Notes under the pieces: model-generated
What the model was told of the DNA's origin: nothing
Seen by the model: only the letters and a program-made list of their open reading frames with translations
Database searches by the model: none
Assembly (NCBI GenBank): GCA_033675265.1
Contig: JAUJYZ010000412.1
Location: 992,001 to 1,056,000, forward strand
DNA from: Actinostola sp. cb2023
Lineage: Eukaryota; Cnidaria; Anthozoa; Actiniaria; Actinostolidae
Reading direction: 5' to 3'
DNA: 64,000 nucleotides
Shown: positions 37,201-49,200 of the stretch, in pieces
Position numbering within the stretch: position 1 is the stretch's first letter
Layout of the letters: each line of letters opens with the position of its first letter
Program-made: the position numbers and the translations under genes

Positions 37201-40200
37201 ACGCTGGAAATACAGCCATAATGAAGTACATGTATTGTGATAACTACATAGGGTCCTAGGCTAATTCTCTATCAGGGAACTTCGAACAACGTAAATAATC
37301 GCAGTAACAGATGTGTATGTAAATATGAAAGATATAAACTGCATTGGTGTATATACAAAAGTAGATAATGAAAAAATGTGTGCCTTGGAGGGACTTGAAC
37401 CCACGGTTTCAGGATGGTAGTCCAATCAATGCTTTACCACTACACCACAAGGTACAATCACGCTGGAAATGCAGCCATAATGAAGTACATGTGATACTTC
37501 AAAGCTAATATGCATATAAATATAGGTAAACAAAGACAATACTGGCTTACAGGCTCCTTGTAGGTTTTCTTCAGTTCATCTAATACACTTTCTGTATCTT
37601 TGCTGGCCTTGTTTAGAAAATACTTGGGGTCTTTCATTGCCTTTTCTTCATCTGAAAAAAGTCCAACATGAATGAATGAATGAATGAATGAATGAATGAA
37701 TGAATGAATGAATGAATGAATGAATGAATGAATGAATGAATGAATGAATGAATGAATGAATGAATGAATGAATGAATGAATGAATGAATGAATGAATGAA
37801 TGAATGAACTTTATTTAGACACGGAATCAAAATCACTAAAATTAAAAAATTAATTACAAAGTGCTCTCCCTTTGAGCCGTGTAAAAAGATAATTCTAACT
37901 AATTATTATAATATATGGAATATAAAGAGGTTAATATATATTGATAGTTAAATGTTGTTGTTGAAGGATGTTAAGGTGGTGGCCTGCTTAGCTTTAGAGG
38001 GGAGACTGTTCCATAGACACGCTCCACGATAAACAAAGCTCTTTTTTAGGGCTTCCGTTTGAGGCCTTGGAATAGAAACATTTTCATTTACGCCTCTGAT
38101 GTTATGAGATACAATATTATTGTAGATGCTTTAGTTTATATTGTATATAGTTATTAGTTAATGTAGTTAGGAGTCTTGCAACTGTTTTATACAGACCACA
38201 CAACACTTTTTAAGATAGTTTGGGACCCTTATTGTTACTGTGCATCCATTCTTCACATCACAATTTTTCGACCATTCAAGTTTTGAATTTTTTTCAAAAT
38301 ATTATTTAAATTCCAAACCTTGACCTCAACAACTTCAAAAATGTTGTAATCTTAGCACTATTTTCACGGTTAAATGTGACTTTTTGCTAAACACATTAAT
38401 ATCGCAAGACTAATAAATTATTTGGTCCACAAATGACACAAATGGTTCTTCACAAAAAATGACTTGTTCTGAACACAATAGTTATGTAATATAGTCCCAT
38501 GCAGATAGTAATTAACTGGACAGAACGTATCCATGGAATAACTAGGAACTGAGCATGCAGATGCAAATCATTATTACTACATATTCCACAGTAACGGTCA
38601 AAACTATACAACATGTATGGTAACATTTATTAGTTGGGCTTCCTGTAGAAGGCCTGACTCTAAAAATTTAGGCTGTTCGCTCGTCTTTGACCTCAAATGT
38701 CCAATTGGCTTCTTAATGCGCATGCGTCCTCTGATAATAATCATCATCAATAATAATCACCAAAGGCTCTGACCACCTGGTTTTCTTCACAAACAAATAT
38801 TGCTCAACACAACTCAAATATTGCTCAAATGAACTCACATGTTGCCTCAGCTGGGAATTGCATAGCTATGCACTGTGTACTGAAGTTAAATGATAACATG
38901 AGGATCAAAGCAGAAGGCGAGAAGTTTGAAGATAAATATACTATCAGTACAACTACAAGCTTTTTTTGAACAGCTGTAATCTTGTGTTGTGGTACGCTTA
39001 TAACACCGATAGATCTTTATGTTTATGCTGTTCAAGGTTTTGCAGATTTTTTGAAATCGTTCAGTTGCAAGTCCTGAGTACCAAATAAACTATAATACCG
39101 AGTCACGCAAGAAGCAACGTCCAAACACAGTTTTAATCACACTGTGATATCTCTATATTTAGTTACATATCAGTTAGAAGCCCAACTTCACGTTAGCAGA
39201 GCGTCTAGTTTAATGTATTCTGAGTGTAATTTGATCATGAGTGTATACAGGTATATATACTGTATTAATAATGGTACTTCTTACCAATGTCAGGAACGTT
39301 GAGGTTCTTTTTAAGATGGTGATAGTTTGAAAAATTAAACTTGTCCAAATTACTGGGGTCCTATGAAAATATTAATATACTTGGTTAATAAATGTCAATA
39401 GATCATGATATACTTGGTTAATAATTAACAATTAGACAATGAGGGCGAGTTGTCTAATATTGTTTTAGTATCAATAAACTAGCATACTTAAAAATTATTC
39501 CCCGAAGAAGTGGAGGTAAGTACCCGGTGAGTAGTGGTGGAAATTTTCAGAGTCGAGAGTCTTCTATCTACCACTACTCACCGACACTGAGGGGGATTTA
39601 TTGTTTTAGTATATACCACACAAGTGAATCACCAGCCAAATATATAACATTTACTTTCAAGTAGAAAGAGACACACTCGCGAAAAGCGACACCATCTTGT
39701 TTTTCTCGGAGGTGAATAGCTAAGGATATTCCGAGATTGAATAGCCAATCAGCGCACGAAAAGTACTATTCACTTGTGTGGTATATACTAATTAATTTTA
39801 TATCAATATTTCTTGTTTTATTTGCATAGGCAAGAAGACTACATGTAAGAATGCTATGCTAGTCATAAAATCAATACATGTAATGTTACCATAGCATTTT
39901 ATAAGGTATGGCTGTTCAATTGACTGTAATGTTACCATGGCATTTACAGCTAATTTACGTCATGCGTGACCAGTAAATCGGAACATTCAAATGAAGTATT
40001 GAAGTCTAGACTCGAGTCTCAAACATTCAGACAGAAAAATCAAATCTCCACGAATATATCTATAAGAAAAAAGTATCAGATATCTGTTTACTCAGGCTGT
40101 TGTGATTGCAGAGTATGTAGCGGCTTAGCTGGCACAAATTTTCATCCAATTTAATTTTTAATTTTATGAACATTTTTGAGAAAATATTTAGTGGTCTGTA

Positions 40201-43200
40201 GGAGATTCCGTTGAACTTTTAAATGTTCAAACCGTTATTTGAAATGTTGATTTCAAATGTTCGAATTACTGGTCACGCGTGATGTAAATTAGCTGTAATA
40301 ACGTACGGCTGTTCATACCTGTAATGTTATCATATCTTTCCTTGTAAATGGTGCATCTGTCAATAAGTCTCGCATATTCTTGGCTTTCAGGTTAAGCTCT
40401 TCTACTGCCTAGAGTGAACACATTATATTAAATAAATAGATAGATAGATGGATGGATGGATAGACAGACAGATAGATACATGTAGATAAATAGATAGATA
40501 GATAGATGACAGACAGACAGATAGACAGACAGATAGATAGATAGATAAGTAGATAGATAGATAGATAGACAGATAGACAAATAAAGACAGATATATATAT
40601 AGACAGACAGATAGACATGTAGATATATATATTAGTTGATGAATAAACAGTAACAAAGTAACAAGTTGGTGTCTTGCTTTTAGTACTACATAGTACTATA
40701 TACTCTTCCTATACATATAGACATACAGTCATTTGCAAAAATTCTGGTCGCTACGAAATATCAATATATCAATATATCGGGTGCATTATGGGTAATTAAA
40801 TAATCAAAAATTCCTCTTAAAGCGGGTTAACGCCAGCAAAGTTGGTAGAAATATTTAGTATAATGTTTATTTTAGTCTTACGTTTGTTGTTTTGCTTCAT
40901 TTAAAAAGTTTGGAATCTCAAAATAGTATTATTTGATTACCCATAATGCAACCGATATATTGATATATATTGATATATCGTGGTGGCCAGAATTTTTGCA
41001 AATGACTGTATATAGATATTAGATTATTACTTCATATATTTAATTGTGCAGTCTATTTATTTATTCATTCATGTATTCATTCATTCGTTCATTCATTTAA
41101 TTATTTTTATTTATTTCTAATTTTATTATTCTATTTATTGAATTATTTTCAGTAAATTCCTCATTTTCTATCTAACTAATCCACATGCACCGTTTTCTTT
41201 CCATCTATCTACTCTTAGTCAGTTCCTTGTGCATCATTCAGGTATTTCTTGTTTTGCATGAGCTTGTTCAGTTTGTTTGCACACAACCTTGCTTGTTTGT
41301 TTCCGTTTGTATACTTGAGTAGCCATGAACAATGGTTCCAAGTCGAGGTTGGCATCGATGTTTTTATACATTCACTGCAACCTTGACTTGGAACCATTGT
41401 TCATGGCTACTCAATAGAAGGAACCATTGTTCATGGCTACTCAATAGAAGTGGTGATGTATTAGATGCTAAGCATTTAGATGTCATGGGCATTTAACCCA
41501 AAAGCTTGGCAGTTTTTCAATAATTTAACTTCGGGTTGAAGACACAGCATTCAAGCCTACATTAAAGTGCTACTTGTCTATGAATGAAAATTGATCGAAA
41601 TTTAATTTAGCTGAAACTTCACTGAAATAATCTCAAAGAGTCACACAATTACTGGTTAATGTGTTTTCTTAAAATTCATATGGGAAGTATTACATTTTTA
41701 TGAATCTTTAGAAGTGTCAGTGAGGTCATCTACTCAACCCCAACAATCAACACAGCTTCGCTCCATACATTTCTTTGTGTTTAGTTTCTTGAATTATTTT
41801 ATTTCTATGAAGCTAAAAGTTTGGGTGAAGGAGTTTTCTTACATTATCACAAAATACAAAGAAATGTATGGAGCTGAATGTTGGGTTGAGTAGATGACGT
41901 CACTGACACCTCTAAAGATTCATAAAAATATAGTACTTCTCTCTGGAATATCGAATAAAGATTTTAACTAGTTATTATAATTAGACCCTTGAAGAATTAT
42001 TCAATGAAGTTTCAGCTAAATTAAATTTCAATCGATTTTCGTCCAAGTAGCACTTTAAATTGTATTCTTATTGGGTATTACTAGGCACAAGCATTTTGTA
42101 TAGGAAATCGCACAACCTTTAGTACAATTCGTAATTAATAGATACGAGTAATGTTTTGAAAGTTGTCGTAATTGCACGAGCCTTTAGGCTTTTAGTAAAA
42201 AAAAGTAAAATAAAATAAAAATAAAATAAAATAAATAGAACAGTGAAAATAAAAAGAGTAAAAAAAAATCATAGCAACTGAATTAAAGACCACTGACTCG
42301 TAAAATTCATATGAAACTACATCTGGGACCCTATAGTGGCGTATTTTCCATAACCTTGCTAGTGAGGATAGGTCTCCATGCCGCCATTTCAAATTCCTGT
42401 CATATTTCCCACTGAAAGTGAAAGTGTCTATATAGTAAAAATAGAATTGCATGGCTGCTACGCTGCACTCATTCGTAAAATATTGTTTTTACACTTGAAA
42501 ATAAAATTCATATCTTCACGCTGCTGTGTAATATCCTGTATTTATTTTGCAACTTTTCAAATTGTCCAGTTTTTGTGCAAATGAAATATAATTACCTCAA
42601 AGCAAAATACATTTCCAGTGGGTTTGATTGCTACAATATTAGTGTTTGCATTGAACACTTTATATGTGACAGGGCAGTGGTATTTACCTACAAACGAAAT
42701 AGATACAAGTAAATAGATGAAGAAATTTAAAAATTGTGAAATTACAGTCAGGTAACATAATAATAAGAATATAGGTGTTGTCTCTGACTTGAAGTTTATA
42801 TTGAAAAACAGACGTTTCGGTATCTGACCAGAGACGTTCTTCAGTGTGATGGAAAACATTGTATTTTAACGTTTTCCATCACACTGAAGAAGGTCTCTGG
42901 TCAGAGACCGAAACGTCTGTTTGAAAAATAACTTTTCAATATAAACTCAAGCCAGAGACAACACCTATATTCTTATAAGATGAAGAAAAGGTAATGAAAT
43001 ATGTATTGTAAGATAAAAAGAAATTAAGTACCGACTATGTATCCTCTAGTAGAGGATATAGCTAATTGCATAATCGTTGTCGGGTTGAAAATCATTAATC
43101 ATAGAAGCTGAGGCCGCAAGGATGGATGGGATTTATCAGTTCATGAGCCACATTACATGCAGATATATTCAATGTTCTCGTAGTTTTGAAGATATATGAG

Positions 43201-46200
43201 CTATTTAACTAAGATCCTACAAGTCTGGATAAAAAGGTCAATGATTTGACGGTGTTATTTGAGAGTTTTAATTTCCCAGAATTCTTTTATGATTTTCAAC
43301 CCGACAATGATTATGCATGTCATAGTACATAAGACGAGGTTCTATACCTTCATTTCATTCCTTTACGCACTTTATTAACTTACTTAGCGAAAACTAGTTT
43401 CGTTTTCTCAACCTCCTCAGTTCGCTAAAGATATTATGCAATTAGCTATATACACTTGATTGCAGAAACGTTGTAGTATACATTTATACAAATATACAAA
43501 TATCTAATGAGATGCAAAAATAATGTTAAACATGCTAAAATACAACTGTTCAAGCACAAAATAGTGTTGAAAATTGTTGTGTTGTCCTTGCTGGTTGCGA
43601 TACTAATCTAAAATTGATGTTTCAGATATATATTAGAAGAAAATAAGTGATGTTTCACACTTTGCATCTCATTAATAGATATCTTGTATTTCATTAGATA
43701 TTTATGTATAAAATAATGTATACTACAACATTTAGAACTGCAAACGAGTGTACATGTACAATGTACATAACTGTCATGTATATACCCTATTAGTATACAA
43801 GTCATGTAGTAAACAAAGGGTAATGTAACAGGTTGGAATAAGGCAAAATAACACAAAGAAATCTGGGAGGACTAAGTTACACCTTCCTCCCTAGAAGGCA
43901 ATCATCTATATACACCTATTCCAAAAATCGTTGTCCCCACCGAAAGCAACAAGCAAGAAGCTGACGACCGCAAAGGGCAGACTTTCTCCTTATTCATTTA
44001 TTCATCCATAGACATTTTGACAACATGCATTTTCAAATGGCCGAATAGTTCCAAATGATTGCTATTCAACGCTCGTAGGGATAACTTCTCAAGTACCACA
44101 GATTAATTAATTAATTAGGAGATTCCCAAAGTCCTTTGCGGTCATCAGCTTCTTGCTTGTTGCTTTCGGCCCGGACAACGATATTTGGAATACTAAGGTG
44201 TATATACACACAAAAAAGCAATGACAAATCATTATCTATTTTTCTATTATACAATGCCTATTATTTAACCATTATTACCATCTGCATTCTTGTAGAAAGT
44301 TAATCGAATTAAGTCTTTGAGTTCCAAGGGCTGAAAAACAAAGAAAGTACCAATTGTTACTTGATTATTAGTACAAGATGTAGCCAGGTTTATGTCACTA
44401 ATCAGGGCTTAAAATAACAGCTGATCAATAAACTTACCTCTCCTGTGACTGGGTTACATTTGTGCTTCTTTAGGTAAGGTACAATGTTTCTAATCAAAAC
44501 ATTACAATATTCATTTAGTTACCATCACTGCATTACTGTCTGTCTGTCTGTCTGTCTGTCTGTGTGCCTTAAAGGGCTGTACTGTGTCTATCTGTGAATA
44601 TGCCTACATATATATATAGATTGAGAAATTTACTTTTATTATATACTTACAGTAAATCATAAATAACACCATCCTTGGTACAGAGTGGATTCTCAAAAGG
44701 CTGAAAAGAAAGACTGAAAGTACACCACATACATTAGTAGGGACTACATGTATATACAGAGGGTTTATTAGTAGTGACTATATACAGAGGGTTTATTAGT
44801 AGGGACTATATACAGAGGGTTTATTAGTAGGGACTATATACAGAGGGTTTATTAGTAGGGACTATATACAGAAGGTTTATTAGTAGTGACTATAATATAC
44901 AGAGGGTTTATTAGTAGGGACTAAATGTATATACAGAGGGTTCATTACATGTAGTAGGGACTATATACAGAGAGCTTATTAGTAGGGACTATATACAAAG
45001 GGTTTATTACATGTAGTAGGGACTATATACAGAGGTTAAATTAAGAGTGTCGTTGTACGTGGGTATCATTATTTCACTGTAAAAGATGCTTCTTCCACGT
45101 AAATGAATTTTTATTATCCAAGCTTTCGGGCCTCTGGCCCATCATCAGGGAATGAATGGATTTTACAAAATTCAGTTAGAAGATTACGTATAAAAACAAA
45201 CAAAACAAAGTTGACGTGATTGTAGAGCGAGCTAATTAATAAGCGGCTACGCGCACGCAATTACTACAAGACAATTCTTAGCAAAGTTCTACTTGTCCAC
45301 AAGAGGAATATAATTCCCTGGAACTACCCTCCCAGAGTCTCTATTGAATAAAGCATTTTTGTTCTTTGCTATTTTCCATGCCTCTGTCCATTTCCAAATG
45401 AGGAGTTAGTCTCATTTGATGTTGTCTCGCTCTTTACCTCAATTCCCACTGATGTTGCTCTTATTGAAGCCAAGAGCCGACTCAACTTGGATTCCCTTCT
45501 CTCTGAGCGCACCCAACTATCAACAACAGACATTGGTGATCTTCTTTCCTTCTGCTTGAGTTCTACTGAATTGCAGTGCAATGGAAAGTTCTACAGACAG
45601 ATCCATGGTACCGCTATGGGTTCGCCTGTATCTGTTGTGGTATCCAACCTAGTTATGGAAAGTCTTGAGAACACCGCGTTATCCACGTATCCAAATCCCC
45701 CAAGAGTATACAAGAGGTACGTTGATGATATTGTGTGCGTCATTAATAAAGATGACATTAGAGCATTTCATAATCATCTAAATGCACAAGACCCCAATAT
45801 CAAGTTTACTCTGGAAAGGTACTCTTCGAAAGGACTACCGTTCCTAGACACTCTGAATACTGTTACAGAAGAAGGTAATATTGACATCTCCATTTACCGG
45901 AAACCAACGCATACAGATCACTACCTCCACTTTGATAGCCATCACCCCGCACAGCACAAAGCTTCGGTGGTAAGAACGTTGGCTAGCAGAGCAAAATCAC
46001 TACCTACCAAAGATCAAGGAAAGTTAAAGGAGCGTAATCATGTATTCCAAACCTTAAATTCAGGTAACGGTTACCCCAGGAGCTTCCTAAGGACTCATAT
46101 GCGGGAAGTCAAACGACGAGAACGTGACGAGGAAGAGTGCAACGGCTACGCTACGTTGCTGTACGTTCATGGTGTAACGGAAAGAGTGAAAAGGGTTCTG

Positions 46201-49200
46201 GAGGACAATGGAATAAAAACATCTGTCAAGCCCTTATGTACACTGCGTCAATCGCTATCAAAGCCGAAGGATACCATCCCGTGTAATAAGAAGACCGGAG
46301 TTGTCTACCAGATTCCTTGCGGAGATTGTGAGGCGGTGTACATAGGGGAGACTGGACGGTCATTGGGCACCAGGAAGAAGGAACACATGGCAAGTGTTAG
46401 GTTGGCCAAGACACAGGCGTCGGCATTGGCAGAACACGCCACGAAAGAAGGCCATGACATCGCATGGGACGATACAAAGATCATTGCTACTGAATCTTCC
46501 TGGGTCCAAAGGAAATGGACAGAGGCATGGAAAATAGCAAAGAACAAAAATGCTTTATTCAATAGAGACTCTGGGAGGGTAGTTCCAGGGAATTATATTC
46601 CTCTTGTGGACAAGTAGAACTTTGCTAAGAATTGTCTTGTAGTAATTGCGCGCGCGTAGCCGCCTATTAATTAGCTCGCACTACAATCACGTTTGTTTTG
46701 TTTGTTTTTATACAGAATCTTCTAACTGAATTTTGTAGAATCCATTCATTCCCTGATGATGGGCCAGAGGCCCGAAAGCTTGGATAATATAAATCCATTT
46801 ACGTGGAAGAAGCATCTTTTACAGTGATATATACAGAGGGTTTATTACATGTAGTAGGGACTATATACAGAGGGTTTATTAGTAGGGACTATATACAGAG
46901 GGTTTATTACATGTCAGTAGTGACTATATACAGAGGGTTTATTAGGAGGGACTATATACAGAGGGTTTATTACATGTAGTAGGGATTATATACAGAGGGC
47001 TTATTACATGTAGTAGGGACTATATACAGAGAGTTTAATAGTAGGGACTACAATACAGGGGGTTTATTAGTAGGGACTATATACAGAGGGTGTATTAGTA
47101 GGGACTATATACAGAGGGTTCATGAAGTCATGATCGAACTATGGCGAATGTTCATGAACATTCATCGAGTGTCCATGAAAAGTTAATCATCAATCAGTTC
47201 AAGAACACTTGGTGAACTCTCATGAACTTGACAGGTTCACAGTACAAGTGTTCAGATCAGGAACAGGTTCACGAGTGTTCAGGAACAGGTTCACGAGTGT
47301 TCAGGAACAGGTTCACGAGTGTTCAGGAACTGGTTCACGAGTGTTCAGGAACAGGTTCACGAGTGTTCAGGAACTGGTTCACGAGTGTTCAGGAACTGGT
47401 TCACGTGTGTTCAGGAACAGGTTCATGAGTGTTCAGGAACTGGTTCACGTGTGTTCAGGAACAGGTTCACAAGTGTTCAGGAACAGGTTCACGTGGTCGT
47501 GTGTTCAGGAACAGGTTCACTTCAATGTGGTTAGTATCACTGGTAACTGCCTCAGTACTAATATTTAGTGTTCATTACAATTTTAATGATTGACAGCAAT
47601 AAATTCCAGAGCAAGAGCGCAAGGTATTCAAACCAACTTTGCATATTAATTAACAGTGGGCCAAGATGTGAAGTTATGTTCATGATGTGCTGTGGATGTG
47701 GAGTAAGAAAAGCAGGAATATGAGAATATGTATAAAAACCTCTCAGGATATCCGGGCTGATGTGTGATATATTAAAAACAAACAGGGAATTCTGACAGTA
47801 AGCGATGTATTTGTGAATATGGCAACCAGTTTCTAAAATAATTGAAAAAATAAATAAAAACATAAAAAACACACGACCACGTGAACCTGTTCCTGAACAC
47901 TTGTGAACCTGTTCCTGAACACTCGTGAAAAAATAAATAAAAAATAAAAGGATGGAGGAACAAATCAATAAATGAATTGTGAAGGGGAGAGGACATTACA
48001 TGTACATGTATGTAGAAATAGTGGATAAATAGGTACAGACTATAGGAACTAGCATGAGGGGGAAGTGGGCTCACAAATCGATTAGATTTGAGAAAATTGC
48101 AAATTCTTAGTCTAACTAAAGTAAAACCCTCTGTAGACCTGTGCCCCTGTGTATGAGGTGCACCTATGTATACAGTACCACTATGTATCAGGTGCCCTTA
48201 TGTATAAGGTGCTCCTATGTATAAGGTGCCCCCATGTATAAGCAGCCCCTATGTATAAGCAGCCCCTATGTATAAGGTGCCCCTATGTATAAGGTGCCCC
48301 TATGTATAAGGTGCCCCTATGTATAAGGTGCCCCTATGTATAAGGTGCCCCATGTATAAGGTGCCCCTATGTATAAGGTGCCCCTATGTATAAGGTGCCC
48401 CTATGTATAAGGTGCCCCTATGTATAAGGTGCCACTATGTATAAGCAGCCCGTATGTATATTGCGGGGAAAAAACGGAAATTGTGCGGGGGAAAAAACGA
48501 AATTGTGCGGGGAAAAAGGGAAATTATGCGGAAAATTATGCGATTTTTCCAATGGTTAATTTAACCTTTTTATAAAGGAATGTAATATATTATTTTGTTT
48601 ATTATAAAATGCTCTTTATTTTTAAGCATATTTATGATTCAGTCAAAAAAAACAGCCTTTTTCCCGGACAATTTTTCCCTGCACCATTTTGTAACTCGGT
48701 CATTTCACAGGAAGCCCAAATAACTAGTGCCAGGCCTCCAAGACAATCTACGGATAGAACGCCTGGTACATTCTAGTACGTACGTTGTTTGATTTGGACA
48801 CATTTCGAACATGTTGTAGAGGGTTTCTTAGGCCTTCGGCAAACGTCGAACCGAACCATGAACTTAATTCAGTCGAACCTATTAATTTTGTGGATACACT
48901 GCATAAACCTTTATTATTTTTATTATTATTATTAAATAGGCTGATGGATAGTAATAATATGATGGTCCCATGATTATAATTTGCTGAGAAGGCTTATTTT
49001 TAATAGGATCGGCACGACTTAAGTTCGACGTTTACATTAGGCCTAAGGTGTTTTCAAAGGAAAATCACTCTGAAATAACGATCAACTGTCAATGAAAGTT
49101 TAAATAAAGCGAATATTTGCTTTGGATTTGTTCATATTGTGCTATTTTTCATGAATTATGCGGCTATCGGTAAATTACGCGATCGGATGCGATTTGAGGC

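Noticed and set aside
37378..37458. Functional tRNA gene on the minus strand
   Set aside because: A- and B-box-like motifs are present, but the anticodon arm does not fold well and a damaged sister copy lies beside it, so it was listed as a tRNA-derived repeat.
37648..37836. ORF of Ser/Phe/Ile/His repeats
   Set aside because: Translation of the (ATTC)n LINE tail.
40409..40656. Tyr/Leu/Ser-rich ORFs
   Set aside because: Translation of the GATA/GACA microsatellite.
44651..44700. Use of the nearer AG (44701-44702) for PPIL2 exon 4
   Set aside because: It breaks the reading phase. The AG 13 bp upstream keeps the phase and adds the conserved SLSFQ.
47209..47568. 119-codon ORF on the 22-bp repeat
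   Set aside because: All three frames are open through the array; no coding evidence.
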